A DNA stretch of 64,000 nt from the NCBI GenBank assembly GCA_000403495.2, contig KE159799.1, forward strand, positions 722,782-786,781, read 5' to 3'. Made by a program: the position numbers and the translations under genes. The DNA is from Lachnospiraceae bacterium 10-1. Its GTDB lineage: Bacteria > Bacillota > Clostridia > Lachnospirales > Lachnospiraceae. Each line of letters starts with the position of its first letter. Positions within the stretch are counted from its first letter, which is position 1. The notes under the pieces were generated by a model. The model worked only from the letters and a program-made list of their open reading frames with translations, was not told the DNA's origin and did no database searches. Below, in pieces: positions 25,711-34,099 of this stretch.

Positions 25711-26306
25711 TATTTTTCCTCCTGCTGGTCTGCCTTGCTACTTTCTTCTATCACATTTTCCTTCAATATTTTCTCTTCCTCCGGCACTACCTCCACTTTT
25801 TTTCCATTAAGCAGCCTGACTCCCCAAAATATAATGCCGGCTCCTATTACTATGCTTGGCGCATAGCTGCCTATTCTCCACATCATACGCGGTATAAAGT
25901 TATATTGCTCCGGAAGTATATTGCGCAGCAGATTCGTTGAAGTATTCCACAAGAAACATACTCCTATAAAAATCAATCCGTAAGCAACCCATTTTTGATG
26001 CTTCTCCACATATCCCTTTGTACCCAGAAAGGATTCCATTCCAAAAATATATTCATCCTCCACCTGTGCGAACTCCTCGTCGCTTAAACCGGCAAGATGA
26101 TTGGCATGGAAAAATCCATAGAACCAAACCACCACATCAAACAGTACAATAATTGTCTGCTGAATCCATCCGCTGAACGCAATCAGCAGAAAAAATACCA
26201 GCATAAGACTCATTCCTGTTTTCATAAAACCCATGTACATTTCTGCTGCTCCCGGCAAAAATGAAAAACAAAATGATAAAAATCTGCTTTTTTTCTTAGT
26301 CTTCAT
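25710..26306 (-). CDS. TM2-like membrane protein of the ECF sigma operon
   Basis: 198 residues. The N-terminal FLPGAAEMYMGFMKTGMSLM is the glycine/proline hairpin typical of TM2-domain proteins; several further transmembrane segments follow (about 27-65, 105-125, 140-165) and the tail is charged (VVPEEEKILKENVIEESS). The chosen ATG at 26306 has GGAGG upstream; it overlaps the end of the preceding gene by 11 bp, indicating coupling. It continues directly into the 115-aa gene. Function unknown; the operon suggests a partner of the sigma/anti-sigma pair. Confidence 0.75.
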   Translation of the reverse strand: MKTKKKSRFLSFCFSFLPGAAEMYMGFMKTGMSLMLVFFLLIAFSGWIQQTIIVLFDVVVWFYGFFHANHLAGLSDEEFAQVEDEYIFGMESFLGTKGYVEKHQKWVAYGLIFIGVCFLWNTSTNLLRNILPEQYNFIPRMMWRIGSYAPSIVIGAGIIFWGVRLLNGKKVEVVPEEEKILKENVIEESSKADQQEEK

Positions 26307-26736
26307 AATAATTTCCTCCATTATTCATATTAAATACGGCATCCAGCCTGAAATTGTTTATCCTGTTAAACCAGTTGTTAAGTTTTTGATTAATTTCCCT
26401 TGTTGTCTCTCCTAATCGTTCGTTTGCATCCATACTTTCTTCCATTTTGTTTTGCTTATCCTCCATATAAAATGCCGGATCTTTATTGCTGGCAATAGTG
26501 GGGATAATCATTAACATGAAAATCGCGGCGGCCATTCCCGTTATAATTTTAAGACGATACGTAAAAGTCTGAACCGTTCGCATTCCGCTCCCGGATAAAG
26601 GAAATTCTTTCACGGTTTGTTTTGGAAATGCCTGATTTAAAATCTGTTCTTTCATATGCTTAGGCGCATACAACTCCTGCTCTTCCAGTTGTCTGATCAT
26701 ACGCTCCAGTTCTTCATCTGTGGGATATCCACTCAT
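26296..26736 (-). CDS. Probable anti-sigma factor, single-pass
   Basis: 146 residues. A charged cytoplasmic N-terminal part (PTDEELERMIRQLEEQELYAPKHMKEQILNQAF) is followed by one transmembrane segment at about 62-82 and an external C-terminal part with few conserved features. There is no zinc-binding HxxxCxxC motif, so it is not a ZAS-type anti-sigma. The start overlaps the sigma factor stop by four bases (ATGA), the usual arrangement for an ECF sigma and its anti-sigma. Called mainly from context and topology. Confidence 0.7.
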   Translation of the reverse strand: MSGYPTDEELERMIRQLEEQELYAPKHMKEQILNQAFPKQTVKEFPLSGSGMRTVQTFTYRLKIITGMAAAIFMLMIIPTIASNKDPAFYMEDKQNKMEESMDANERLGETTREINQKLNNWFNRINNFRLDAVFNMNNGGNYYED

Positions 26737-27275
26737 ACCGGTTCCTCCTTTCCATACATCCTCTTAAGCATTTCTTTTGCCCTGTAAATTTGTGTCTGTA
26801 TTGTTTTCAGGCTCTGGCCGCGTCTTGCAGCAATCTCCTTGGCGCTTAATTCCCTTAAATAATAGTCCCTTGCCACTTCATTATAAGGCGGCTTTAAGCT
26901 TTCACACCATACTACCAACTGGCTTTTCACCTCTTCTTCAATACAAATCTCTTCCGGAGAGCCCCGTTTTTCCACTGCAGTTTCAAAAAAGGAATCCTCC
27001 GTAGGCACATTTCTGTGACTGGCACTTCTTAAATAATCAATGCTCTTATTAGTTGCAATCCTGCAGATCCACGCTTTTTCATTGTTTCCATCAAAAGTTT
27101 GATATTTCTGAAATGCAGATAAGAAGGTTTCCTGCATCAAATCCTCTGCCGCAAAGTAATCACCGGTCAGCTTATAACAAATGGAAAAAACAAGTTTATC
27201 ATATGTATCGATTAGTGCTGCCAGCTTTTCCTGGGTACATTTATTTTCTTCTACCGCGGTACTTATTCTCTCCAC
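26733..27275 (-). CDS. ECF-type RNA polymerase sigma factor
   Basis: 180 residues. Region 2 is seen in DKLVFSICYKLTGDYFAAEDLMQETF and AWICRIATNKSIDYLRS (about 24-83), and region 4 near the end in ELSAKEIAARRGQSLKTIQTQIYRAKEML. It directs RNA polymerase to stress promoters and is normally held by the downstream anti-sigma. The GTG start at 27275 has GAGG too close to it, so the true start could differ by a few codons. A TATAAT lies about 40 bp upstream with a poor -35. First gene of a four-gene operon of overlapping genes. Confidence 0.9.
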   Translation of the reverse strand: MERISTAVEENKCTQEKLAALIDTYDKLVFSICYKLTGDYFAAEDLMQETFLSAFQKYQTFDGNNEKAWICRIATNKSIDYLRSASHRNVPTEDSFFETAVEKRGSPEEICIEEEVKSQLVVWCESLKPPYNEVARDYYLRELSAKEIAARRGQSLKTIQTQIYRAKEMLKRMYGKEEPV

Positions 27276-27384
27276 CCTCTTTCTGATTTCTTACTTTCAT
27301 AAATTATAACGGAACCATTTTTTATTTGTCTTCAATATTTACAAAATTTTTTATTTTATTTTCAGATTTACGAGAATCTAAAAC

Positions 27385-27413
27385 TTGTCATAGGGTTTTA
27401 AATACTATATAAT
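27385..27413 (+). promoter_or_regulatory. Promoter of the DUF1836 gene
   Basis: TTGTCA (27385-27390), a 17-bp spacer and a perfect TATAAT (27408-27413), about 35 bp before the start codon. A small inverted repeat AGATT...AATCT lies just upstream. Confidence 0.75.
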
Positions 27414-27447
27414 AAATATCAGAATTATTTGGAAGGCGCAGATTCAC

Positions 27448-28104
27448 ATGACAATTGACAGAGATGACTTATTAAACAGCATATTGGAAAGTCTGGACAG
27501 AATTCAGCACATTAAAGCGGAGGATATTCCCAACATTGATTTATATATGGATCAGGTTACTACCTTCATGGAAAAACGTCTGAAAAGCACCACAAGAAGT
27601 CCGGAAGATAAAATTCTTACAAAAACCATGATCAATAATTATGCAAAAAATGACCTGCTTCCTCCTCCTATCAGGAAAAAATACAGTAAAGAGCATATCC
27701 TGCTGCTTATTTTTATTTACTACTACAAAGGAATTCTTTCCATAAATGACATTCAGACATTGTTAAACCCTCTTACTTCAAAATACTTTCAGACAAATGA
27801 AAACATTAATTTGGAACATATTTATGAAGAAGTATTCAGTCTGGAAAAAATAGAAGTCGAACATTTAAAGGAAGACATCATTAAAAAATTTACCATTTCA
27901 CAGGAAACCTTTAAGGATGCTCCAGCAGAAGATCAGGAAATTCTACAGTTATTTTCCTTTATCAGCATACTCAGTTATGATACCTATGTAAAAAGGCTTC
28001 TAATTGAAAAAATGGTGGACAGCTTTAAGGCTGCAACTTCGAAAGACGATTCCTTAAAGCATTCGGAGGCAAAAGAAAAAACAGATAAAAATTCAAGAAA
28101 ATAG
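27448..28104 (+). CDS. DUF1836-domain putative regulator
   Basis: 218 residues. The DUF1836 signature is clear: EDIPNIDLYMDQVTTFMEKRL, LTKTMINNYAKNDLLPPPI and KYSKEHILLLIFIYYYKGIL. The N-terminal part is MerR-like (an HTH followed by the LLPPP turn), so the protein is probably a DNA-binding regulator, although no targets are known. A good promoter is visible just upstream. YerC follows after 48 bp in the same direction, so the two may be co-transcribed. The tail is basic and disordered (KEKTDKNSRK). Confidence 0.87.
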   Translation: MTIDRDDLLNSILESLDRIQHIKAEDIPNIDLYMDQVTTFMEKRLKSTTRSPEDKILTKTMINNYAKNDLLPPPIRKKYSKEHILLLIFIYYYKGILSINDIQTLLNPLTSKYFQTNENINLEHIYEEVFSLEKIEVEHLKEDIIKKFTISQETFKDAPAEDQEILQLFSFISILSYDTYVKRLLIEKMVDSFKAATSKDDSLKHSEAKEKTDKNSRK

Positions 28105-28152
28105 TGCCGGCTTATTGCCACAGGAATAAACCTAATACACCGGAGGTAGATT

Positions 28153-28440
28153 ATGAACAAAAAAATACAGACAAATATTGTAGACCATTTATTTGAAGCC
28201 ATTTTATGTCTGGAAAATAAAGAAGAATGCTACAGCTTTTTTGAAGATTTGTGTACGGTAAATGAACTGCTTTCCCTTTCTCAGCGTTTTGAAGTTGCCT
28301 CCATGTTAAAAAACCATAAAACTTATCTTGAAATTGCAGAGGAAACCGGTGCTTCCACAGCTACTATCAGCCGGGTAAACCGTTCTTTAAATTATGGCAA
28401 TGACGGTTATGACTTAGTATTTAAGCGGATCGAAAAATAA
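28153..28440 (+). CDS. yerC: YerC/YecD family TrpR-related regulator
   Basis: 95 residues. The core EECYSFFEDLCTVNELLSLSQRFEVASML and the helix-turn-helix TYLEIAEETGASTATISRVNRSLNYG match the TrpR-like YerC/YecD family. In Bacillus subtilis yerC lies near yerB and pcrA and was linked to histidine biosynthesis control; a HisA-like gene lies 1.3 kb away here, which is suggestive only. GGAGG precedes the ATG. A hairpin terminator overlaps the stop. Confidence 0.92.
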   Translation: MNKKIQTNIVDHLFEAILCLENKEECYSFFEDLCTVNELLSLSQRFEVASMLKNHKTYLEIAEETGASTATISRVNRSLNYGNDGYDLVFKRIEK

Positions 28441-28470
28441 ACGGATAATTCTTTTGAATTACCCGTTTAT
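28438..28470. terminator. Terminator shared by yerC and the convergent LytM-like gene
   Basis: AAACGGATAATTC and GAATTACCCGTTT pair around TTTT, followed by ATTTCT. The stem also covers the stop codon of the minus-strand gene ending at 28459. Confidence 0.7.
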
Positions 28471-29169
28471 TTCTATAATCAGCATAGGATCAATATATGC
28501 ATCATCCTGCATGATCTGATAGCCTAATTCCTGATTTTCTTCTTCTATTGAATATAGAATATATCCTTTTCCCAGATCCTCACCATTTTTAACCAGTGCA
28601 TTTCCACTATTCCTGTAAACAGATTTATAGCCATTTCCATGATCGATCACGATTTTTGTTCCATAGAGCTCATCTGCATCCACACTAATCACCGTTCCGG
28701 TTCCCGATGTGATTACATTGGTTCCACTTAATGCTGAAAATACCAGCATAGGTTCTTCCCCTTGCTCCTCCTTCATCGTGGCAGATCCGCTTAGCGGAAA
28801 TCCTTTAGGCAGTGCATCCTCGATTGCTTCCTGAGATATTGCATCTTCCGTAGCCATTTTATTAGAGACCGTCTCACTTAAAACCGCCACCTTATTGGTA
28901 AGAGTGGAATTCTCCACCGATAAAGCTTCATTTTCATCTGTCAGATTATTAATTATAGCTGTTTGATTAACTACTTCTTTTCTTATGTGTTTTAATGTGA
29001 TCGTGTCATAGGTAAGCTTACATACAACTACCACCACAAGCAGAAAAAAAACAATTGAAACTGCCTGTACCAGGGTTGGCCCAATTGTACGCCGATGTAA
29101 GGCACCATCTTGTTTTTCGATCAGCAGCATGACTGTGACTTTCTTTTTTCTTTTAAGAAGCTGTCCCAT
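28459..29169 (-). CDS. Membrane protein with coiled coil and degenerate LytM (M23) domain
   Basis: 236 residues. One transmembrane helix (about 32-53), a coiled coil (about 65-105, EVVNQTAIINNLTDENEALS) and a C-terminal domain that aligns with M23 peptidases (GTKIVIDHGNGYKSVYRN... to the end). The zinc-binding histidines are missing: where active enzymes have YAH and HLHFE, this has YRN and GYQIM. It is therefore probably non-catalytic, like EnvC/NlpD-type activators of cell-wall hydrolases. The ATG at 29169 is preceded by GGAGGTGAT. Single gene, convergent with yerC. Confidence 0.82.
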   Translation of the reverse strand: MGQLLKRKKKVTVMLLIEKQDGALHRRTIGPTLVQAVSIVFFLLVVVVVCKLTYDTITLKHIRKEVVNQTAIINNLTDENEALSVENSTLTNKVAVLSETVSNKMATEDAISQEAIEDALPKGFPLSGSATMKEEQGEEPMLVFSALSGTNVITSGTGTVISVDADELYGTKIVIDHGNGYKSVYRNSGNALVKNGEDLGKGYILYSIEEENQELGYQIMQDDAYIDPMLIIEING

Positions 29170-29344
29170 AATTTGCTTATCACCTCCGGTCAATTATTAT
29201 CATTTTATCACACAGAATAAAATAGAGCAACTTTCCCATACGTTTTCACAGAATTTTCTTTACTTTTTGTTACGTCTGTGATATTCTGAATATGTTACAG
29301 GTTTCTGTGATATGCATTATTATTTATTCTTGGAGGTATCTATA

Positions 29345-29545
29345 ATGAATAAAGGTACAGTAAAATGGTTTAACAACCAAAAAGGTTACGGTTTCATCTC
29401 TGATGAGTCAGGAAATGATGTTTTCGTACACTACTCAGGACTTAATATGGAAGGTTTCAAGTCTCTTGAAGAAGGCGCTTCTGTAGAATTTGAAGTAGTA
29501 AATGGCGAAAAAGGACCTCAGGCTGTAAACGTAACAAAGTTATAA
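29345..29545 (+). CDS. csp: Cold-shock protein (CspA family)
   Basis: 66 residues, a single cold-shock OB fold. RNP1 is KGYGFISDE and RNP2 is DVFVHYS; the start [12 protein letters not shown] is typical. The protein binds single-stranded RNA or DNA and acts as an RNA chaperone. TGGAGG lies nine bases before the ATG. A promoter-like TTGTTA-18-TATGTT is seen about 50 bp upstream. A strong terminator follows about 115 bp after the stop. Confidence 0.96.
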   Translation: MNKGTVKWFNNQKGYGFISDESGNDVFVHYSGLNMEGFKSLEEGASVEFEVVNGEKGPQAVNVTKL

Positions 29546-29659
29546 TTAGCAGAAGTCTATTATAGCGTATTAATCAGTAACACGATGTGCCTTTTCTTAA
29601 ATATAAATGTTTCATTTTATTTAGAATTTGCAATATTGTTTTATCAGATTAAGGAAATG

Positions 29660-29690
29660 ACCTATCTCACCAATGAGATAGGTTTTTTTT
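29660..29690 (+). terminator. Rho-independent terminator downstream of csp
   Basis: A perfect 10-bp stem ACCTATCTCA / TGAGATAGGT with a CCAA loop, ending in a run of eight T. Confidence 0.9.
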
Positions 29691-29720
29691 GCATAAAATA
29701 TTTCACAGAGGCTGTCCGCT

Positions 29721-30494
29721 TTATCCTATATAGGCAAGAACCTCCTCAAATTTCATTTTTCCGCCAAAAAGATCCAGTGCACTTCCTATTGTCACGTCCA
29801 GTTTTCCCTTCCCCAATTCCTTTAACAGCTTAAGATCATGAAAGTCGTGCACGCCGCCTGCATAAGTACATGGAACCTTGCACGTATTTCCAAGCATTGC
29901 AGCAAGTTCCTGCTCAATCCCCTGACTTTTTCCCTCCACATCCACTGCATGAATTAAAAACTCACCGCAGCAATCGGATAAATTTTCTATGGTTTCGGAA
30001 TTTAACTTTACATTCGTATATTTCTGCCATCTGTCGGTCACAATATAATATTCGTTTTCTTTCCTGCGGCAGCTTAAATCCAACACCAAACGCTCCCTTC
30101 CAACAGCATTTATCATTTCCTTCAGCCTGTCATAATGGAGCTGTCCATCTTTAAAAACATAAGAAGTTACGATTACATGGGATGCTCCTTTTTTCAAAAA
30201 AAATTCTGCGTTAGAAGGATTGATTCCTCCTCCCACCTGCAGCCCATACGGATATGCCGAAAGTGCCAAAAGTGCCTGCTGTCTGGTTCTTTCATAATAT
30301 TCACTGTCAGAAGAATTCAGTAAAATAATATGTCCGCCTTTTAATCCCTTTTCACAATAAAGCCTTGCAAAAAAAGCAGCATCCTGAGAAGCTACAAAGT
30401 TTTCCGACGCTTTATCTCCCTGATCCTTCAAACTGCTGCCTACAATCTGCTTTACCTTTCCGTTATGGATATCAATGCATGGTCTGAATTTCAT
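29721..30494 (-). CDS. hisA: Eukaryotic-type HisA (ProFAR isomerase, HIS6-like)
   Basis: 257 residues, TIM barrel. The first strand carries the catalytic-type aspartate in MKFRPCIDIHNGKVKQIVG, and phosphate-binding loops are seen in LQVGGGINPSNAE, CTYAGGVHDFHDL and VTIGSALDLF. The sequence follows the HIS6-like (eukaryotic) subfamily rather than usual bacterial HisA: it lacks the VDLDGA second strand and instead has GGHIILLNSSDSEYY. Reaction: isomerisation of ProFAR in histidine biosynthesis. It stands alone, not in a his operon. The substrate assignment follows the family; activity in bacteria is less documented. Confidence 0.85.
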   Translation of the reverse strand: MKFRPCIDIHNGKVKQIVGSSLKDQGDKASENFVASQDAAFFARLYCEKGLKGGHIILLNSSDSEYYERTRQQALLALSAYPYGLQVGGGINPSNAEFFLKKGASHVIVTSYVFKDGQLHYDRLKEMINAVGRERLVLDLSCRRKENEYYIVTDRWQKYTNVKLNSETIENLSDCCGEFLIHAVDVEGKSQGIEQELAAMLGNTCKVPCTYAGGVHDFHDLKLLKELGKGKLDVTIGSALDLFGGKMKFEEVLAYIG

Positions 30495-30626
30495 AATAAG
30501 ATTTTTATCCTTTTTATTTTTAAGTATATCATATTTTTATTTTTGTTTCAGGTATGATTTTATTCTCTTTGTGCATAATAGCAATAGAACTGACAATAAT
30601 GCAGTTCTTATATAAGGAGGTAAATT

Positions 30627-31145
30627 ATGAAAAATATGAGAAAACTAATTGCGGTATCTCTTGTCCTTGCAATGCTTTGTGTTCTTTCTGCATGCGGAAC
30701 CAAAAACAAAAACGACACAAACGATATGGCAGGAAATACCAACACCACCACTGAAAATGGCACCACCGGAAATAATGGCACTACAGGAAACAATAGTGCC
30801 ACCGGCGGAACAACTAACGCCGGCACTACAGGAAATGATTCTGTTGATAATATGACCGGCGGTGCTGACGACGCCAATGGCATCAACGGCACAACAGGCA
30901 ATAATAATGGAAATGTAAACAATGCCACCACAGGAACCAATAATGATGGAGATTCCGTTCTTGATGATGCAGGCAATGCTGTGGGAGATGTAGTGGATGA
31001 CATTACTGACGGTGTGTCCGACATCACAAACGATCTGGTGGGAAATGATGACAACGACAATGCAGACAATGACACTAACTCTGCAAATGCCAGTGCCTCT
31101 CCAAGCAGCGATAATGGTACTGCAAGAGCCAGAACTAATCGCTAA
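30627..31145 (+). CDS. Low-complexity Asn/Thr/Gly-rich lipoprotein
   Basis: 172 residues. AAGGAGG precedes the ATG. Signal peptide with lipobox LSAC at about residues 20-23 (VLAMLCVLSACG). The mature part is built from short NGTTGNN-type repeats with many N, T, G and D and no hydrophobic core, so it is probably disordered and extends from the membrane surface. A short aspartate- and valine-rich stretch (DDAGNAVGDVVDDITDGV) is the only possibly folded part. Single gene, ended by a strong hairpin. Function unknown. Confidence 0.8.
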   Translation: MKNMRKLIAVSLVLAMLCVLSACGTKNKNDTNDMAGNTNTTTENGTTGNNGTTGNNSATGGTTNAGTTGNDSVDNMTGGADDANGINGTTGNNNGNVNNATTGTNNDGDSVLDDAGNAVGDVVDDITDGVSDITNDLVGNDDNDNADNDTNSANASASPSSDNGTARARTNR

Positions 31146-31190
31146 GCATCAACGTAAGGAGAAATTTTCACACAATGATCCTTCTATTAG

Positions 31191-31223
31191 AAAAGGATGC
31201 CGCACCCTCTACGGCATCCTTTT
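31191..31223. terminator. Bidirectional terminator between the lipoprotein gene and fbp
   Basis: AAAAGGATGCCG and CGGCATCCTTTT pair around a 9-base loop; T-rich on both strands. It separates the plus-strand lipoprotein gene from the minus-strand fbp. Confidence 0.88.
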
Positions 31224-31233
31224 CCATTTATTT

Positions 31234-33195
31234 TTATTTTTCTATAATTGTACCATCCCTGTAAGCCTGCAGAAGCAGCTCTAACTGTTTAATGCTTTCC
31301 CGCAATTCCGCCCCCACATCCGTATCAGCAACTCTGATCCTTATAGGCGCTGTTTCCACTACGGTAGAATCCGAAAAAATATCAGACTCATGTAAAATGG
31401 CTGCTTCTGTTGATTCAAATGGCTCATGGGCTACCAGACGCATACCATGGGAATTAGCCACCAGAGTGTATCCTGCAATACCAGTTTTCCCTTGATAAGC
31501 CTTAGAAAAACCGCCATCTATAATAAGAAGCTTTCCATCACACTTAATGGGCGTTTCTCCTTTTTTCAGTTCTACCGGTACGTGCCCGTTGATGATATGG
31601 GATTTCTTTTTGTCAAGACCAAATTCTTCCAATATTCGATTTAAAATTTCTTCCTGATCCAGCATGGAATAATAACTGTTTTTAATCTCCTTATGGGTTT
31701 CTTTATCTTCTACAAAGTACCTTTCAAAAGTGGTCATCTTATCTTTTCCAAATACCGGAGAGTTAGGGCCTGCCCAGATATACCAGATATAATCCTGTGC
31801 TTTCCTCATGCCGATAGGATCATTTTTTGCATAATATCCTTTTCTGGCATAATTATCCAGCACATCATATAACTCTCTGCCTCTGTATTTCCTGCCATCC
31901 ACATTGACAGACTTAAAATCCCCATTTTCATCTAAAGGTACACACCCATGATAAAGCAGGTTAGAATTATGAATTTTATAAAGTCCTCCATTGGAATATA
32001 AAAACCGTACCTGACGCTGCAGTTTTTCACATTTTAAAAACGCCTGCTGGATTCTCGCCATCATCTGTTCTTCATCAGGGGTAAGATTGTAAGGATCAGC
32101 AGGATCTACGGTAGGAAAATCCGTATCCTTCATTGGATATTCCTTTCCATAAACCATTACCGTCTTTTTTTCATAATCTATTTTATCTAAAAGCAGTCTC
32201 CCTTCCATTTCAAATTCAGGATGCTTTTTAATAATCTGCCCCTCCAGCTTAAACTGAATAATTGAAACTGCTTTATGAATCTTCATATCCATGCTTAAGT
32301 CTTTTGTGTTATAGTCGGTATTATACTTTATGGCAAAGGCATCACAGTTTACATTTTGGTAGGTATCCAGTGCAAAAGTTGCCAAAGGAATCAGATTTAT
32401 TCCATATCCTTCCTCTAAGGTATCCAAATTTCCATAGCGGACTGCAGTTCTTAAGACTGTGGCAATACATGCTAAATGCCCGCATGCTGCTCCCATCCAT
32501 ACAATATCATGATTCCCCCACTGAATATCTACTGAATGATATTTCATCAATGTATCCATGATTACATGGGGCCCCGGTCCTCTGTCAAAAATATCACCTA
32601 CAATATGAAGGTGGTCGATCACCAACCGCTGGATCAGATTACTCAATGCCACAATAAATTCCGGTGCACGCCCTATCCTGATAATCGTATGAATGATCTC
32701 ATTATAATAACCTTCTTTATCAGAAATATCAGCCTTTTCCGTAATCAGTTCTTCTATAATATAAGCAAAATCCTTGGGGAGCGCTTTCCTTACCTTTGAT
32801 CTGGTATATTTGGAAGCAACCTTTTTTGTGATTTGTACCAGTCTGTGAAGCGTAATTTTATACCAGTCTTCAATGTTATCTTCTTCCCTTAATATAATAT
32901 CCAGCTTCTCCTGAGGATAATAAATCAATGTTGCCAAAGACTTCTTATCTTTATTACTTAATGTATTGCCAAATTCTTCGTCAATCTGCCTTCTGATGGC
33001 GCCGGATCCATTTTTCAGTACATGATTAAACTGCTCATACTCTCCATGAATGTCTGTCAGAAAATGCTCCGTCCCCTTGGGCAGATTTAAAATTGCCTGC
33101 AGATTAATGATCTCCGTAGATGCTGCCGCAATATTGCGATACTGATTTGCCAGACTTTTTAAGTACTTTAACTCCATTAATTCAAGTTCATTCAT
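31234..33195 (-). CDS. fbp: Fructose-1,6-bisphosphatase class III
   Basis: 653 residues, the normal length for Firmicutes class III FBPase. Metallophosphoesterase motifs are visible: FLTDIHGEYEQF, VGDIFDRGPGPH, WGNHDIVWMG and INGHVPVE. The enzyme hydrolyses fructose-1,6-bisphosphate to fructose-6-phosphate in gluconeogenesis. The start MNELELMELKYLKSLANQY is typical. It follows dapB by 38 bp in the same orientation, so it may be read through from the dap transcript. Terminated by the hairpin at 31191-31223. Confidence 0.96.
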   Translation of the reverse strand: MNELELMELKYLKSLANQYRNIAAASTEIINLQAILNLPKGTEHFLTDIHGEYEQFNHVLKNGSGAIRRQIDEEFGNTLSNKDKKSLATLIYYPQEKLDIILREEDNIEDWYKITLHRLVQITKKVASKYTRSKVRKALPKDFAYIIEELITEKADISDKEGYYNEIIHTIIRIGRAPEFIVALSNLIQRLVIDHLHIVGDIFDRGPGPHVIMDTLMKYHSVDIQWGNHDIVWMGAACGHLACIATVLRTAVRYGNLDTLEEGYGINLIPLATFALDTYQNVNCDAFAIKYNTDYNTKDLSMDMKIHKAVSIIQFKLEGQIIKKHPEFEMEGRLLLDKIDYEKKTVMVYGKEYPMKDTDFPTVDPADPYNLTPDEEQMMARIQQAFLKCEKLQRQVRFLYSNGGLYKIHNSNLLYHGCVPLDENGDFKSVNVDGRKYRGRELYDVLDNYARKGYYAKNDPIGMRKAQDYIWYIWAGPNSPVFGKDKMTTFERYFVEDKETHKEIKNSYYSMLDQEEILNRILEEFGLDKKKSHIINGHVPVELKKGETPIKCDGKLLIIDGGFSKAYQGKTGIAGYTLVANSHGMRLVAHEPFESTEAAILHESDIFSDSTVVETAPIRIRVADTDVGAELRESIKQLELLLQAYRDGTIIEK

Positions 33196-33233
33196 ATTAA
33201 CCTACGTCCTTTCTCTTCTCTGCTGATGTCTGC

Positions 33234-33989
33234 TTATCCAATTACATCACTCATAGAATAAAGGCCGGCCGGTTTTCCCTTTAAAAACTTAGCAGCCTGA
33301 ACAGCACCCTTTCCGAAAACAGCCTTGGAATATGCAGTATGGGAAAATGTAACCACTTCATCTGCTCCTGCAAAAATCACGTCATGCTCTCCCACAATGG
33401 TTCCTCCTCTGACTGCCGAAAAGCCTATCTCCTTTTGCGGACGCTTTTCCCTTCTCTGGCTTCTGTCGTAAACATATTCATATTCCTTATTTAATGCTTC
33501 GTTTACGGAATCTCCCAAAGCAAGCGCTGTACCGCTGGGTGCATCCACCTTAAGCTTATGATGCTTTTCTACAATTTCAACATCAAACCCTGCCGGCGCC
33601 AAAACCAAAGCTGCTTCCTTTAACAGCTTCATCAGCATATTAATTCCCAAAGACATATTGGCAGATTTAAGAATCGCAGTCTTTTTAGATGCTTCCTCCA
33701 CCTTTTTCAACTGCGCATCACTAAGGCCTGTGGTGCAAAGCACACAAGGAATCTGCTGCTCCACGCAATAATCCAAAAGTTCGTCTACCGCCGGTGCCGC
33801 ACTAAAATCAATGATTACATCCGCCTTAACATTGCAATCCTTTATATTCTTAAATACAGGAAAAGAATTTTTCCCTTCATCATACGCATCCACTCCGGCT
33901 GCTAACACAATTTCATCATCATCTGCAATCAGCCCCACAATGGTTTGTCCCATTTTTCCGTTACATCCATGCATAATTACATTTGTCAT
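33234..33989 (-). CDS. dapB: 4-hydroxy-tetrahydrodipicolinate reductase
   Basis: 251 residues. The NAD(P)H-binding start is IMHGCNGKMGQTI, and the family signature and catalytic region are EIVEKHHKLKVDAPSGTAL (His and Lys used in proton transfer), with SANMSLGINMLMKL upstream. It reduces the DapA product in the lysine and diaminopimelate pathway, needed for lysine and cell wall. It lies 110 bp after dapA in the same direction, with an intercistronic hairpin between them, and probably shares the riboswitch-controlled transcript. Confidence 0.96.
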   Translation of the reverse strand: MTNVIMHGCNGKMGQTIVGLIADDDEIVLAAGVDAYDEGKNSFPVFKNIKDCNVKADVIIDFSAAPAVDELLDYCVEQQIPCVLCTTGLSDAQLKKVEEASKKTAILKSANMSLGINMLMKLLKEAALVLAPAGFDVEIVEKHHKLKVDAPSGTALALGDSVNEALNKEYEYVYDRSQRREKRPQKEIGFSAVRGGTIVGEHDVIFAGADEVVTFSHTAYSKAVFGKGAVQAAKFLKGKPAGLYSMSDVIG

Positions 33990-34038
33990 AACTCATGCCT
34001 CCTTATTTTCTGGTAAATATATACCTACTATATATAAT

Positions 34039-34068
34039 AAGGCCTTTCCCCTTTTCTGGAAAGACCTT
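34039..34068 (-). other. Intercistronic hairpin between dapA and dapB
   Basis: AAGGTCTTTCC and GGAAAGGCCTT pair on the minus strand; the following bases are AT-rich (ATTATATATAG) but not a true T-run. It may be a weak terminator or a processing or stabilising hairpin that lowers dapB-fbp expression relative to dapA. Confidence 0.5.
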
Positions 34069-34099
34069 ATATTACTTTCACTAAATACTGTCTTTGGAA

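Noticed and set aside
30608-31075. Long open frame antisense to the Asn/Thr/Gly-rich lipoprotein
   Set aside because: It is a composition artefact of the repetitive gene on the other strand; the product is a P/V/S-rich string with no ribosome binding site.
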